From Sarcophilus harrisii (taxonomy: Eukaryota > Chordata > Mammalia > Dasyuromorphia > Dasyuridae), in contig NC_045429.1 in the NCBI RefSeq assembly GCF_902635505.1, positions 425,471,669-425,535,668 of the forward strand: a stretch of DNA of 64,000 nucleotides. Reading direction: 5' to 3'. The stretch's first letter is position 1. Every line of letters starts with the position of its first letter. A program made the position numbers and the translations under genes. Below are positions 33,310 to 45,420 of this stretch, one piece after another. Under the pieces are notes generated by a model that saw nothing but the letters and a program-made list of their open reading frames with translations, ran no database searches and was not told the origin of the DNA.

Positions 33310-33970
33310 AGGGTATTTCATCACTTTCTCTCAAACTTTCCCCCTCCCCCCCCCATTCTTTGTCTTTTGTGACCCTTTGGATTACACAGGGACCTAACCA
33401 GCCCGCAGTGCTGGTCTGATGGGAGCAGGAAGGGAGGAGCGCGTAGCTGAGCGAGGCTGCACAGTCTGTCAGATACTACGCTCCCTTGCTAAATGGTGAT
33501 CTGAGACATAGCCCTAGTCCTATGCTTAGTCACCTGGAAAAGTCTCTTAATATTGTTCTCGGTGAAAAAGGAAAAGGCGGGAGGGGAGGTCGTCTCTAAT
33601 GTGTCTTCCAGCTCTGAAATTTTGAGTATCAAAGTCTATCAGCCATTTCCCAGAAAATATTTAGCCACCACCCCATTTCCCTACCTCCACTCCTATCTTT
33701 CCAATGATAAATTGATTGTCTTATCTTTGCACAAAAATATTATGGGTGATGGAGGCTTTCAGGATTCTCCAAAGAGGGAAAAGTGAGCAGTCTAAGACAA
33801 GGAACTAGCTGCCAATATTTAGGGGAAGCAGCAGAAAAAGGAGGATCACTCCTCTGCTTCCCCATCCAGTCACTGTCAGCATGTGCCTCTCTTTCCCCTC
33901 TTCTAGCCTCTAAAGTAGGCAGAAGCCTGGGGGTCAGGGAGTGAGGGAAGGAGGTGTTTCTGGTCTGTCT

Positions 33971-34003
<33 letters not shown>

Positions 34004-35309
34004 GTCGCAGAGCCATTGTCTCATGAAGTAGAACTTATATACAGTTTGTTTTGTCTCATTGGTACGTTCTCTAAGACGTCCGACATCTCCGCGTCTTTCA
34101 GCTCCCTCCACTCCGTCCCCATTATTTCCCCCAACCCTCAAGGCTTTCTCCCATTCTCCCAATTCAAACAGAAACTGAGACTCCCCCTTCTCACCATCAC
34201 AGTTCAAGGAGCTAGAAAATAGCAAGATCCCCTCCTCCCTTCCCCCTTCTTCACTCCCGAAACCCAAGGGGGGGGGGAGTCCCCTCCTCCGAACCTCCAA
34301 AACTGCCTAGTTCTGCGAGTCACAGACTCCCCAGCTGCACTGCCTGGCATGGGGGAACGTCTCTATCTGGCTTCCTTGGCTTGGGTCCTTTTCTGTTTTT
34401 TTGCTCTCTTTCTACCTCCCGGTCTCCCAACTACAGCAGCCAATCCCCAGCCCGCTCTAGAGCAGCACCATATATGGAGAAGTTGGAAAGAAACCCAAAT
34501 GAATGCGGGAACACACACACACACACTCACAATTGTGTGTCTCTGTGACCAGATTCTCATATCCATATGTGTCTGTGTATCTCACTACATGGATTTCCTC
34601 ATTTCAGCTACCTCCCTTTCTGCACCTCCCAACCCTTTGGGGAACCTATTTGTTGCCCACCACTACCCCCACCCACACCCCCTTGATCAACACTCCAACC
34701 GCTCTGACCTAGATTCCCCTGCACTAATTACAGGCCTAACTATATCCACCCATCACCCAACTTAGCGCAGCTGAGACCCTGGAGGTCAATTAGAGCAGCT
34801 CCCAGCTCTGCTGTACTCGGGAAATGAGACGAAGTCAGAGCCACCCGCCGCCCCCTCCCCTGTGGAAATCATCAGTGTTGCTTTGAAGGTTGGATCTTTG
34901 AGATGGGAGGGAGGGGGAGAGATGAAAGACACTGGACCTGTGAGAGCGGATGGGGAAGACAGATGGCTTCTCCAACGGGAGGACATAGGTGGGAACAGGG
35001 TGAGAGTGTCTGCTGCTGTCCAGATGTGGCTACCTTCTCCATATCCATTTCCCAAGCTCCTCCTCGAGCAGACTTAGGAGGGAGTCAGGTTAAGGCTTCT
35101 TATTCAGACAAAAGTGACCCGAGAGGAAAACAAACAGCAATAGGAACTTGTTCTGTATGTTGAGGGTGATCTCTGGGCATCTCCTCATCCCTATTTTGAG
35201 AGAGAGGGAGAAAGAAAGGACAGGAAGGTCATCCATCAAGTCATTCCCAACAGTCGGGGCCTTCTCAAAAACCCTCTCCAAAGCTCCCATCTCATTCTTG
35301 CCTCGAATC
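33310..35309. other. Intergenic, mostly unique, with a poly(A) run
   Basis: No gene or family was recognised. A 27-base A run at 33975-34001 follows TGTCTTATT, without an identifiable retroposon before it. The long antisense frame spanning 33740-34300 is interrupted in quality by low-complexity Phe/Gly runs and is not supported. Confidence 0.35.
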
Positions 35310-35520
35310 CTGGGCAATAAAGTAATAATAATAATAATAGATACACTAATTATAGCATCCGATAGTTCAAAAGACACTTTGTATGTGGTATCTCATTTGA
35401 TCCTCACCACAACCTGATGAGGTTATTATTATGATCCCCATTTTATAGATGAGGAAATTGAGGCTCACAGACATTAAATGACTTAATCAGAATCACAGAG
35501 CTAGTTAAGTGTCTCAGGGA
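35310..35520 (-). repeat. MIR element, antisense
   Basis: GTGGTATCTCATTTGATCCTCACC, CAACCTGATGAGGTTATTATTATG, CCCATTTTATAGATGAGGAAATTGAGGC, then AATGACTTAATCAG and CACAGAGCTAGTTAAGTG: a full MIR order in reverse. Confidence 0.85.
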
Positions 35521-35675
35521 ATATTCAAATGAGTCTGAAAGCCTTACTAAGCAAGAGGGCACAAAACTGGACCAGCACAAACAAACAATTCCCCTGCTAC
35601 TCCAATGAATGGAGAACAGCTTGGGAGTGGGGAGACTTGGGAGTTTGAAAGGCTCAGATCCCAATTTACTATCAT

Positions 35676-35915
35676 CTAGCAGCTAAGTGACAATGGGGTG
35701 CTGGACTTGGAGTCAAGAAGATCTGAAGATCAAATGTGGCCAGAGATGTGACCCTGAGCAAGTTACTTAAACCTGTTTGCCTCAGTTTCCTCATCGGCAA
35801 AATGAGGATAATAATAGCATCTATCACAGGGTTGTGGTACAGATCACATGAGACAATAGCAAAGCACTTGGCACCTAGTAAGTGTTTCACAAATGTTAGC
35901 TATTATTATCTGACT
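35676..35915 (+). mobile_element. MIR-type SINE
   Basis: GCAGCTAAGTGACAATGG head, GATGTGACCCTGAGCAAGTTAC, CCTCAGTTTCCTCATCGG, GGGTTGTGGTACAGATCACATGAG, CACTTGGCACCTAGTAAGTG and TTAGCTATTATTATC. It lies tail to tail with the antisense MIR at 35310. Confidence 0.83.
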
Positions 35916-37227
35916 AAAGAGGAAATGAGCTGAAGTCGAAGGAATGGGGAACCCCGTTACAAATGGATAAATATTCTCTACATAAGGATTATGAAATATA
36001 AGGTAGAGAGAAGGTAATACAACAGTAACATCTTGATCTCTGTCTTTCTATGTGTGTCTATCTTTTTGTTTCTCTTTTCCTAGGGTCTCTTCAGTGCCAG
36101 GAGAGAGAAAACAGATTAGAAATAATCCCCCGACACCACTTTGGACTTTGTCAGGAAGAGCTGGGAAAGGGGAAGTGAGGGTCAATTCAATACTTTGCTT
36201 GGTAACTGGAAAATAGATTTAAAACTACTGATAGATGAGAATTATAGACTCCTTCTGTCTCCCCAATGCCATCCCAAATTCAATTTTTGACATTTGAGTA
36301 ATAGAAAGGAAAAAAAATAGGAAAAGCATATCTGGGAAATGATGATTTTTGACAGCTCAATGAACTTTCCTGACCACAGAATAGGGGGGAAAAAGGACTA
36401 GCTATCTTCTTTTGGAAGATGTTATTATGGAAAACACCCTTGGGTTTCAGCACTACAGAGTGATACAGTGGGAAAGGAGGAATCATTTCTTTCACAAAGT
36501 TCTGTCTATTGGGAGAAACATGCTTTGTTTCCTTGAGGAGTTTCTGATCTAATTGGCTCCCAATAAAAGCCTTCTGGCAAAAGGAAATTTGTAGTTGTGT
36601 ATGGGGAAACAATATATAAGTAGTATGGAGGATTTGACTCTGTATGCTTATTCTTTCTAAACACTTTGGACCAAAAGACTTAAAATTCATCTGATATTAG
36701 AAATCTCAAGTGCTCATTATAAAGGTCGATAAACTTTTGGGCAAGAGACCTAAAGAATTAGATTCTTAATTCCTTCCATTTCCCTAATTATTTCTTTTCT
36801 GCTATTCTCTCCCTCACCCTGTCTCAAATGCAGTGATAGGAACAGTAGCTGTTATATCTAGAACTGCATGATTAGCAGGAATATATCCCTAAACACCCAT
36901 TTAGAACTGGGATAGTTAGTCAGGAGGTAGAGAAAGAAGATATAGACAGAGAGCACTCAGAGGTATAAGAATTAACTCTATGTGCACCTAAAGGAGCTAC
37001 CCGTGTGTGACCTATGAAGACATAAATAAAAGCCAATCCAGACTAGACTAACCTCACTGATACAGCTCTCAATCCACATCTGCTGCATATTGAACTGCTA
37101 CTTATTCATTTCAGAGAGACAAGGACAAATTAGAGCAGTACCAAAAGAGCACCACTAAGAGTATAAGGAATTCAGAAAAAACATGGGGAGAAACATGGAA
37201 ATGAACTGATCCCAAAGTGACAAAGCA
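35916..37227. other. Intergenic, nothing recognised
   Basis: No named repeat, RNA or gene could be supported. Confidence 0.3.
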
Positions 37228-37365
37228 GAATCAGTCAATCAGTAGTCATTTATTTAACGCAGGCACTGTGCTAAACCCTGAAAGATAAAAATAAAATAGT
37301 ACCTGCCCTCAAGGAGCTTATGTTCTAATAGACAAGATGCGTACATATGTATATAGAATATATAT
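37228..37365 (-). repeat. L2 3' end, antisense
   Basis: CAGTCATTTATTTAACGC, GCACTGTGCTAAACCCTG, AGTACCTGCCCTCAAGGAGC and TTATGTTCTAATAGACAAG follow the antisense L2 tail. Confidence 0.8.
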
Positions 37366-37759
37366 CTCAGCCAACCCAAATCTAGCCATCTGCCTAGCTT
37401 CTGAGATTTCCCTGAGAGCTCTGCTTCAGCCAGGGAGTTCAGGGCACTTAACCTTAGTCTTCTTCAAGGGTGCCCTGTGTTTATGATGAAATAGCCATTC
37501 ATCTTTTTTTCTACAGACTTCTTCAGAAGTCCTACTTTGACCCTGGATCTAGGTCACCCAAGTCCTGCCCTTTGTTTTCACTGCAGGGTTTCCCCAAGAG
37601 CCCCACTTCAATCCCAAACTAGGACATCCACTTCCCCATCCCTCTTCAGAGACTTCTCAGGAGGTTTTCATCAGCCTAGACTTAGGTCATTCCCCTAGGG
37701 TCTCCTTGTTCCTGTAATTTCTCCTGGTCCCCAGAGGTCTTTCCCAATCCACCTTGAAT

Positions 37760-39595
37760 TGCCAACTCCTACCTATTGTGAAATGGACCTTTTTGGACAC
37801 AGCATTACCACCTGCTATAAGGATGAACCTCAGGGGAGAAGCTTGAATAATCATCTGCCTCCCTCAATATATCTCTCTTTAGCCACTGATACTCTAATTA
37901 GATCCATTCTTCATTGTTTAGCACACTTCCACCCACTTATGACGATACACAAGTACAAACCTCATTTCCCAATCCCAAATTAGCTAGTCTCTCACTCCTA
38001 GTCATATGTCCCAATCTAGATCTACCAGTCCTTTCTATTATACCTGCTGGAATGCTTGCTCAAAAATTACAAACTTGCTTTTATCTTAAATTTTGTTCAT
38101 TCTTACTCCTTTTTTTCTAGTGCTGAGACAAGACTCTTCCCTAATTACACAGCCTCCTTGGTCACTCTTTCCAGTATTAGCTACACTTCCACTCATACCC
38201 CTTAACTGGTCATGATAAGAGAGTAGAAATATTCCTTGCTTCCCACCACCAAATCCAGATACTCTTTTTACTGTTATCACTCAACACCTTTTACTGTTAT
38301 CCTCCTTTGGGATTCATGCCATTCAAATTTATCACCCATTCCAGATCCTGATGGTTATTTAATGACCCCAGGACACACTTTTCCTTCCTCAATGAGTTCA
38401 GTGTCTGCCTCCTCCCCACCCCATCTCTTTCCCTCAAATCGAGATTTCAATGTAAATAATGATATCCCTCAAATACCCTGAGTTCCCCAAATATTACTTA
38501 GTTTCCATGACCTTTTCCTGTACGATATCTTAGCTGCACTCAGAGATAGTCATATCTTTAATGTTAATCTTGCTGTCACCTATGTGTTCCCCTTCCATGT
38601 TCACAAACTCTGAAATTCATTTATCTGATAACATCCCATGATTCCATCTCTTCTTGTGCTTTACCATTCCTAATCCTGTCTTCATCATATCACTCCTCAT
38701 TTTTTTCCCAGACCATCCCCCCACCCTGTAACGACTATACTCTTCTTTATTCCTTATCTTGATGCTTCAGTGAATCAGTTTAACTCTACACTATCCACAC
38801 TAGATTTTAATCACTTGCCCCCTTGCCCAAACCCCAGCTATGAATTACTACTACAACTTGTCACCTTCACATCTGCACTGCAGAATGGAGTTAAAGAAAA
38901 ATACAAATTCCACTACAAATTTATGTTACATAATCTTAACTGGACCATCACGTCAAGAAAGCAATCCTTTCACATCTCCCTAAAAGTTTTGTTTTCCCAA
39001 CCAACACAACACAATCCAAAACTTCTCTTCCCTCTTCAGACTTTGCACAGCATCCCCTCCCCATTCCTCTTTTTTTTAGGATCTAGATGCATCTTTACTG
39101 GAAAAAGGAGTCCATTTGCCAAGACTTTTTCCCTTCCTCTTCTCACATCACTCAAATGTCGTCTCTCACTATCTTCCCCTTAATCTCAGTAAGAGGCCCT
39201 TCTCCTTGTCTAGGCAAATCTTCTACAAGCATCTTTGATGTCATCCCTTCCCATGTCCTCCAGAAGAGTACCCCCTTTATTATCTCCACTCTTTCTAATC
39301 TTTATTCTCTGTCTACTGGCCTCATCCCTGCTGCCTACAAACATGCTTGTGTCTTTCCAACCTTAAAAAGCTATCATTGGATCATACTGCCCCTGCTAGC
39401 TATTATCCTAAATCTCCCTCTTTGAAGCTTAACTTTTAAAAGACATCATCTACAAGTAGTAATTCTACTTCCCTTCCTCTCACTAAATCTCTGAAATTTG
39501 CCTTCTGACCTTAGCATGTGACTAAACCTGCTTTCTCTAATGATCTCTAAATGGCCAAATCTAATGGCCGTTCCTCATTCTGTAGTATAGTTGGT
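37760..39595 (+). mobile_element. Probable L2-type LINE body (endonuclease and early RT)
   Basis: The sequence is C/T-rich in the way L2/CR1 ORF2 is. Positions 39235-39430 resemble the start of L2-type reverse transcriptase (CATGTCCTCCAGAAG, CTCATCCCTGCTGCCTACAAACATGC, TCTTTCCAACCTTAAAAAG), and 39510-39570 holds CTAATGATCTCTAAATGGCCAAATC. The 5' half is assigned only by composition and weak phrases. Frames are broken. Its 3' part is cut off by the L1 region that follows. Confidence 0.5.
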
Positions 39596-39671
39596 TTTTG
39601 GGGTGAGGGGAAGTTCAAATATTATTGTAGGAAAGGTATTATATAATTCCTCTTCCCTGCCTCCTCTGATT

Positions 39672-40997
39672 TTTTTTTTTACATGACTAAAACATTATTT
39701 TGCTGTACAAAAAGAATCAGACTTTGAAATATTGTACAATTAGCTTGTGAAGGAAATCAAAAATGCAAGTGGGCATAAATATAGGGATTGGGAATTCAAT
39801 GTAATGGTTTTTAGTCATCTCCCAGAGTTCTTTCTCTGGGCGTAGCTGGTTCAGTTCGTTACTGCTCCATTGGAAATGATTTGGTTGATCTCATTGCTGA
39901 GGATGGCCAGGTCCATCAGAACTGGTCATCATATAGTATTGTTGTTGAAGTATATAATGATCTCTTGGCCCTGCTTGTTTCACTCAGCATCAGTTCGTGT
40001 AAGTCTCTCCAGGCCTTTCTGAAATTATCCTGTTGGTCATTTCTTACAGAACAGTAATATTCCATAATATTCATATACCACAATTTATTCAACCATTCTC
40101 CAACTGATGGGCATCCATTCAGTTTCCAGTTTCTAGCCACTACAAAGAGGGCTGCCACAAACATTCGTGCACATACAGGTCCCTTTCCCTTCTTTATAAT
40201 CTCTTTGGGATATAAGCCCAGTAGTAACACTGCTGGATCAAAGGGTATGCACAGTTTGATAACTTTTTGAGCATAGTTCCAAACTACTCTCCAAAATGGT
40301 TGGATTCGTTCACAACTCCACCAACAATGCATCAATGTCCCAGTTTTCCCACAACCCCTCCAACAATCATCATTATTTTTTCCTGTCATCTTAGCCAATC
40401 TGACAGGTGTGTAGTGGTATCTTAGAGTTGTCTTAATTTGCATTTCTCTGATTAATAATGACTTGGAGCATCTTTTCATATGACTAGAAATAGTTTCAAT
40501 TTCTTCATCTGAGAATTGTCTGTTCATATCCTTTGACCATTTTTCAATTGGAGAATGGCTTGATTTTTTATAAATTAGAGTTAATTCTCTATATATTTTG
40601 GAAATGAGGCCTTTATCAGAACCTTTGACTGTAAAAATATTTTCCCAGTTTATTGCTTCCTTCTAATCTTGTCTGCATTAGTTTTGTTTGTACAAAAACT
40701 TTTCAGTTTGGTATAATCGAAATTTTCTATTTTGTGATCAGTAATGATCTCTAGTTCTCTTTGGTCATAAAGTCCTTCCCCTTCCACAGGTCTGAGAGGT
40801 AAACTATCCTGTGTTCCTCTAATTTATTAATAATTTCATTCTTTATGCCTAGGTCATGAACCCATTTTGACCTTATCTTGGTGTACGGTGTTAAGTGTGG
40901 ATCAATGCCTAGTTTCTGCCATATTAGTTTCCAATTTTCCCAGCAATTTTTATCAAACAGTAAGTTCTTATCCCAAAAGCTGGGGTCTTTGGGTTTG
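39672..40997 (-). mobile_element. 5'-truncated L1 with 18-bp duplication
   Basis: Minus-strand L1 bounded by a perfect TCCCTGCCTCCTCTGATT at 39654-39671 and 40998-41015. Reading on the minus strand it begins in ORF2 (KDPSFWDKNLL, TPYTKIRSKWVHDLG, VYLSDLWKGKDFM). It then has an open 203-codon C-terminal stretch at 39916-40527 (MNRQFSDEEIE, REMQIKTTLRYHY, GCGKTGTLMHCWW, MEYYCSV) and the 3' UTR. It matches the copy at 2006-3200 closely over the shared part. The retained open frame and exact duplication suggest a recent insertion; the element is still a truncated, non-mobile copy. Confidence 0.95.
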
Positions 40998-41015
40998 TCC
41001 CTGCCTCCTCTGATT

Positions 41016-41379
41016 GATCTCACACCGCTTGAGATTGTGTCATGGACCCTGAGAATAATAGTACCCATTCTGGAGAACACTGCTCTAAAGTGTATTTCTC
41101 CAACAAGTTGGAGTACAGTAATAAAACATAGGGCCCAGTTGCTTCCCATTCTAGCATGGCTAATTTGTGATGGACGCCACTTTATCTGGCAGTAGCAATA
41201 GGATGAGCTACTAGTTCCTCTCCCCTCTCCCTTCTAAGGGTTAGGGCAGTGGTAACAGCAGGGACAGATGCAGGCTAAATGAGAAGCTGGGAGGAGCAGT
41301 GTCCACCCCAGACCAAGACCCAGACAGACTGGACCATGGGCTAGGGAAGAAGCGGTCGCCAACTTACGGAAAGTGACAA
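41016..41379. other. Intergenic, nothing recognised
   Basis: The stretch CCCTGAGAATAATAGTACCC...ACACTGCTCTAAAG is unassigned. No gene can be supported. Confidence 0.3.
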
Positions 41380-41850
41380 TCAGCATTCACTTATTGACCA
41401 TCCATTATGTACTAAGCTCAGGGATATAAAAACCAAAATTCTGTCACATTTCTTTAGAGTTCATACCTTTGAAAACTTTAGATTCTTTCAAAGTAGGAAT
41501 CATATAAATATATTCATAAAAAATAATTATAAAGGGAGGGAGACACTAGTGGCTAAGGAGTATCAGGAAATGTTTCTACTAGAAGATGCTGCTTTAGCTG
41601 AGTCTGAAAATTAGCCATTTTAGAATGTTTAGAGTCAGAGTGCATTTCAAAGATGGAGGTCAGCTGGTACAAAGGCATTGTAAAGTGCAAAGTGAAGTGC
41701 AAAGGCCTGGAGTATTGTATACGAGGAACAGCAAGAAAAGCAATTTGGATAGACTAAAGAAACCAAGAAGGAAATTAATCTTTAATAAGGTTAGAAAGGT
41801 ACTAGGGACCAGGTTGTGAAGGGCTTTAAATTATAAACAGGACAATGATA
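41380..41850 (-). repeat. L2-type LINE, antisense
   Basis: TTCACTTATTGACCATCCATTATGTACTAAGCTCAGGGATA marks the antisense tail. It continues through TTTAGCTGAGTCTGAAAATTAG, GAGTGCATTTCAAAGATGG, AAAGGCCTGGAGTATTG and AGGTTGTGAAGGGCTTTAAAT, as in the copy at 28150. Confidence 0.75.
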
Positions 41851-41904
41851 CAGAAACGCATGAAGAAGAGAGCCATGAATGAAAAATTATTTTAAAGGAA
41901 AACA

Positions 41905-42447
41905 TTGTTACTAAGTGGGTGCCCATCACTTGGGGAATAGTTAAGCAAAGTGTGGTACATGAATATAAGGAAATGTTACTGCATGGTAAGAAATGATGTA
42001 TACAATGAAACCAGAGATTCAAAGAAAGACTAATGCACATTGAAGCAAGCAAAGCCAAGAAAATAATATGTGCATGATTATAAAAATGTAAATGCAAAGA
42101 ACCACCACAAAATGATCAAAAATGAAGACTGTAGAATTCCAAAGAATAAGCATGGGTGCATAGAAGAAATATAAAAAAGATGCTCTCTCCCCACTCCTCT
42201 GCAGAGTTGAAAGATGCATAGATGTGGAACATTGCATTTTGATGTGTTGGTGGGGTTTGCTGAATTTTTTCTTATATTTTTCTTTTTTAACTTTGAAAAT
42301 ATAGTCATTGTTGGAGCAACTAGATGGTGAAGTGGATAGAGCACCAGCCCTGAAGTCAGGAGGACCTGAGTTCAAATCCGACCTCAGGTACTTAATACTT
42401 CCTAGCTGTTTGACCTTGGTCAAGTCACTTAACCCCAATTGCTTCAG

Positions 42448-42503
<56 letters not shown>

Positions 42504-42610
42504 TTGTTATATGGATGCTTGACTTGGATGGGGATAAATAAGGGCAGAAATTCTGGTAATTTAAAGACAAAAGATATCAATACAATTTTTAAAAAGATTG
42601 CTTTTAATTG
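41905..42610 (+). mobile_element. L1 3' end, interrupted by a SINE
   Basis: GCCCATCACTTGGGGAATAG, TGTGGTACATGAATATAAGG, TCTCCCCACTCCTCTGCAG and GATGTGGAACATTGCATTTTG come before the SINE. TGGATGCTTGACTTGG and AAGACAAAAGATATCAATAC come after it. This is the L1 3' subtype ending ...AAAGATATCAATACA, as at 45425-45620. Confidence 0.85.
42313..42500 (+). mobile_element. Marsupial SINE with (AT)n tail
   Basis: Short-form SINE (GGAGCAACTAGATGG ... AACCCCAATTGCTTCAGCAA) followed by about 25 AT units (42451-42500). The exact duplication TCATTGTT flanks it at 42305-42312 and 42501-42508, within the L1 3' end. Confidence 0.93.
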
Positions 42611-42644
42611 GAATAGATTGAGAAAAAGGCAGAAAATATTTTTA

Positions 42645-42760
42645 AATGAATAAGTGAATGAAAAAGCATTGACTAGGCATCATGAACCAAAAACACTGTG
42701 CTAAGCATCAGAGACGCAAAGAGAAAAGGCTGGACCGTGTCTTGCTTACATGTGAATTAA
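42645..42760 (-). repeat. Possible L2 tail, antisense
   Basis: AAAAAGCATTGACTAGGCATC...AACACTGTGCTAAGCATCAGAGACGC follows the antisense L2 tail with changes. Confidence 0.5.
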
Positions 42761-43192
42761 CCCTTCACAGTTTTATATTTTGGAAGAAAAAGAGCAGAAT
42801 GTGAAGTTTCATCTCTTAAACAAACTTCAGCCCCTCTATGTGACTATGAGTCATTAGGCTAGGTCCCTCAAGAATTATTTTTATCATTCTAGCTAAATGT
42901 GGGTACTGAATTCGTACAGGTAATAGCACTCCAGAACTTCCACAGATAAAATCGGACAAAGTGAAAGATGGTAGAAGATTGGGTATGCAGATGAACTGAC
43001 CTTTAGGGCCCTTCTCTGATATGATTTCTGAAGAAATCCATACAATAACCATAAGTGTATATGGACTTGGGCCATATTCTTCAGAGGTTTATCAGAAAAT
43101 CATTACCTCCTCATTAGTATTCTTAGAAGTCAAGAATAATCTTTAGAAGTCAAGTAATCTTAGAAGTCAAGAGTAATAAAAGAGTAATTTTT
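42761..43192. other. Intergenic, nothing recognised
   Basis: No family or gene was recognised. A local duplication of TTAGAAGTCAAG occurs three times near 43120-43165. Confidence 0.35.
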
Positions 43193-43207
43193 AAAAGTAT
43201 TTGGTGC

Positions 43208-43336
43208 CGGGGCAGCTGGGTGGTGCAGTGGATAGAGCACCAGCCCTGAAGTCAGGAGGACCTGAGTTCAAATGTGACCTCAGACACTTAACACTTCCTA
43301 GTTATGTGACCCTGGGGCACTTAACCCCAATTGCCT

Positions 43337-43366
<30 letters not shown>
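43208..43366 (+). mobile_element. Young marsupial SINE with about 30-base poly(A)
   Basis: A near-consensus short-form SINE with an uninterrupted A tract from 43341. The 15-bp duplication AAAAGTATTTGGTGC is exact at 43193-43207 and 43367-43381. Among all SINEs in the window this looks the youngest. Confidence 0.95.
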
Positions 43367-43373
<7 letters not shown>

Positions 43374-43744
43374 TTTGGTGCTGGTTATAAAATAGAAATG
43401 TAGAGTAATAGAAGACAAGAGGAAGGAAGAATTAGAATTAGAAATAATTGAGCTCAATAAATCTGAAAACATGAAAAGAATTGCTGGGAAAAACTGGAAA
43501 GAAGCCTGGAAAAAATTAGGTTTAGAATAACAGTTTATACTATATACCACAATAAAAACAAAATGGATATGTGACCTAGAAAATTAAAGATCTCAAAATT
43601 TAAAAAAAAAAAAAAAAAAAAAAGAAGAACAGAATAATTTAGGTTCTTTTCAAAAACCATGACTAAGGGGTAAATTCCTAACTAAACAAGGGATAGACAC
43701 AAATATAAAAGGTAACATAAATATTTGAAATTGAAAAGCTTTTG

Positions 43745-44128
43745 CATGAATGTTGAACCATAATTGACTTAGCTCTTCTCAGCAATACAATGATCTAAGA
43801 CAATTCCAAAAGACTTATGATAGAAAATTCTATCAACAATCAAGGAAAGAACTGATAGAGTCTGAATGCAGATCAAAGCATGATATTTTTATTTCATTTT
43901 GTGAGGTTTTTTTCCTTTTGTTCTTTTTCTGTTTTCATAACATGACTAATATGGAAATATTTTCCATGATTGTACATATAAAACCTATCAAATTGCTTAC
44001 CAACTTAAGGAGCAGAAAGAGGAGGGAAGAGAGAAAATTTGGAACTTAAATTTTTATAAAAAATGAATATCAAAAATTGTCTTTACATGTAATTGGAAAA
44101 AATAAAATTCAATGAAAATTTTTAAAAA
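43745..44128 (+). mobile_element. Truncated L1 3' end nested in older L1
   Basis: The insert begins CATGAATGTTGAACC and continues CTTCTCAGCAATACAATGATC, GACTTATGATAGAAAATTC, CATGACTAATATGG and AATTTTTAAAAA. The exact 12-bp duplication GAAAAGCTTTTG lies at 43733-43744 and 44129-44140. Confidence 0.9.
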
Positions 44129-44699
44129 GAAAAGCTTTTGAGTAAATAATATTGATGTATCTAAGATAAGCAAAGAAGTGGTTGACTAGAAAAAAAATGT
44201 TATCAAATATCTCTGATAAGGATATGATAAAATCCTTATATAGGCAATTAATGGAAATAAATAATCAAAAGCCACTTCCATGTAGACAGGTGATTAAAGG
44301 ACATGAATAACAATTCTCAAAAGCAAAATTGCAAATTATTCACTAAATCACTAAAATAAGAGAATTCACATCAGAATGACCCTCAGTTTTCACTTCATAC
44401 CCAGAAAACTAGCAATGATGACAAATGAGAAGAATAGTCAAGTTGGAGGAATTGTAGAAAGACAGGTGCCCTAATACAGTATTGGTGGAACTGTGATTGG
44501 TCCAACCATTATGGAATGCAATTTGATATTAAGAAAAAGAACTGTCTATGAATTGTGAAATTTATGAAAAGGAAATGTCCACAAGCATATATATACATCA
44601 AGGAAATCAACAACAAAAACAGATAGAAAATCCCCATATATACCAAAATATTTATAGCTTTACTTTATGTGTTCACAAAGAACCATAAACAAAGTTAGC

Positions 44700-44945
44700 G
44701 CCCATTGATTGCTGTTATTTTCAGTCATGTGTGACTCTTCATGACTCCATCTGGGATTTTCTTGGCAAAAAATATTGTAGTGATTTGCCACTTTCCGATA
44801 CATTTGACAGATAAGAAACCTGAGGCAAACAAGTTAAGCGATTTGTCTAGGATTCGGTACTCACCAACTTTCTAAGGTCAAATTTGAACCCAGGATGAGC
44901 TGTCTTCCTGATTCTACCTTATCCACTGAGTTACCTAGCTACTCA
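44700..44945 (-). mobile_element. Marsupial long-form SINE, antisense, inside L1
   Basis: GATTGCTGTTATTTTCAGTCATG, CATGACTCCATCTGGGATTTTC, TTGACAGATAAGAAACCTGAGGC, AGTTAAGCGATTTGTCTAGG, TTTGAACCCAGGATGAGCTG and TTATCCACTGAGTTACCTAG: a full antisense copy. CCCATTGATTG before it and CTCATTGATTG after it are a probable duplication. Confidence 0.85.
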
Positions 44946-45059
44946 TTGATTGGGGAAGGACTAAACAAATTGTGGCACACAAATTTAATGAAAAATTATC
45001 ATGCTGGAAGAAATAATGACTATGATAATTACAGTGACTTGAGAAAACATATAAAGTGG

Positions 45060-45420
45060 TCCATCTTCCAGCTCTCTTCATTTGCATTGGCTGCCCCCAT
45101 GCCATGCCCAGAATGCTCCTTTCCATCTGTACCTCTGCCTCTTAGTTGCCTAGAATTCTTTCAAGACTGTCCAAATCTCACTTTCTGCAGTTTCCCAATA
45201 CCCTCCAGCCAAATAGTGTTTTCCCCTGTGGAATTATTTTCTATTTCTCTGTAGATAACTTTTATATTCCTTGTATGTACATGTTATCCCCTTATTAGAA
45301 GGTGAGCTCCTTATTGGCAGAGACTGTTTTTGTCTTTCCTTGTATCCTCAGGGATTAGCATAGTGCTCAATGGGTAGTACATACTTAATAAATGTTTATT
45401 GATTAACTGACTGACAGCTC
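45060..45420 (+). mobile_element. L2-type 3' end inside L1 sequence
   Basis: CATGCCCAGAATGCTCCTTTCC, TTCTTTCAAGACTGTCCAAATC, CTTGTATGTACATGTTATCC, AGAAGGTGAGCTCCTTATTGG and AGTACATACTTAATAAATG form the L2 tail. L1 3' sequence stands on both sides, with part of the L1 missing. Confidence 0.78.

Noticed and set aside
33740-34300. 186-codon antisense open frame
   Set aside because: It includes a homopolymer-encoded Phe run from a poly(A) tract and no domain; it is not supported as a gene.
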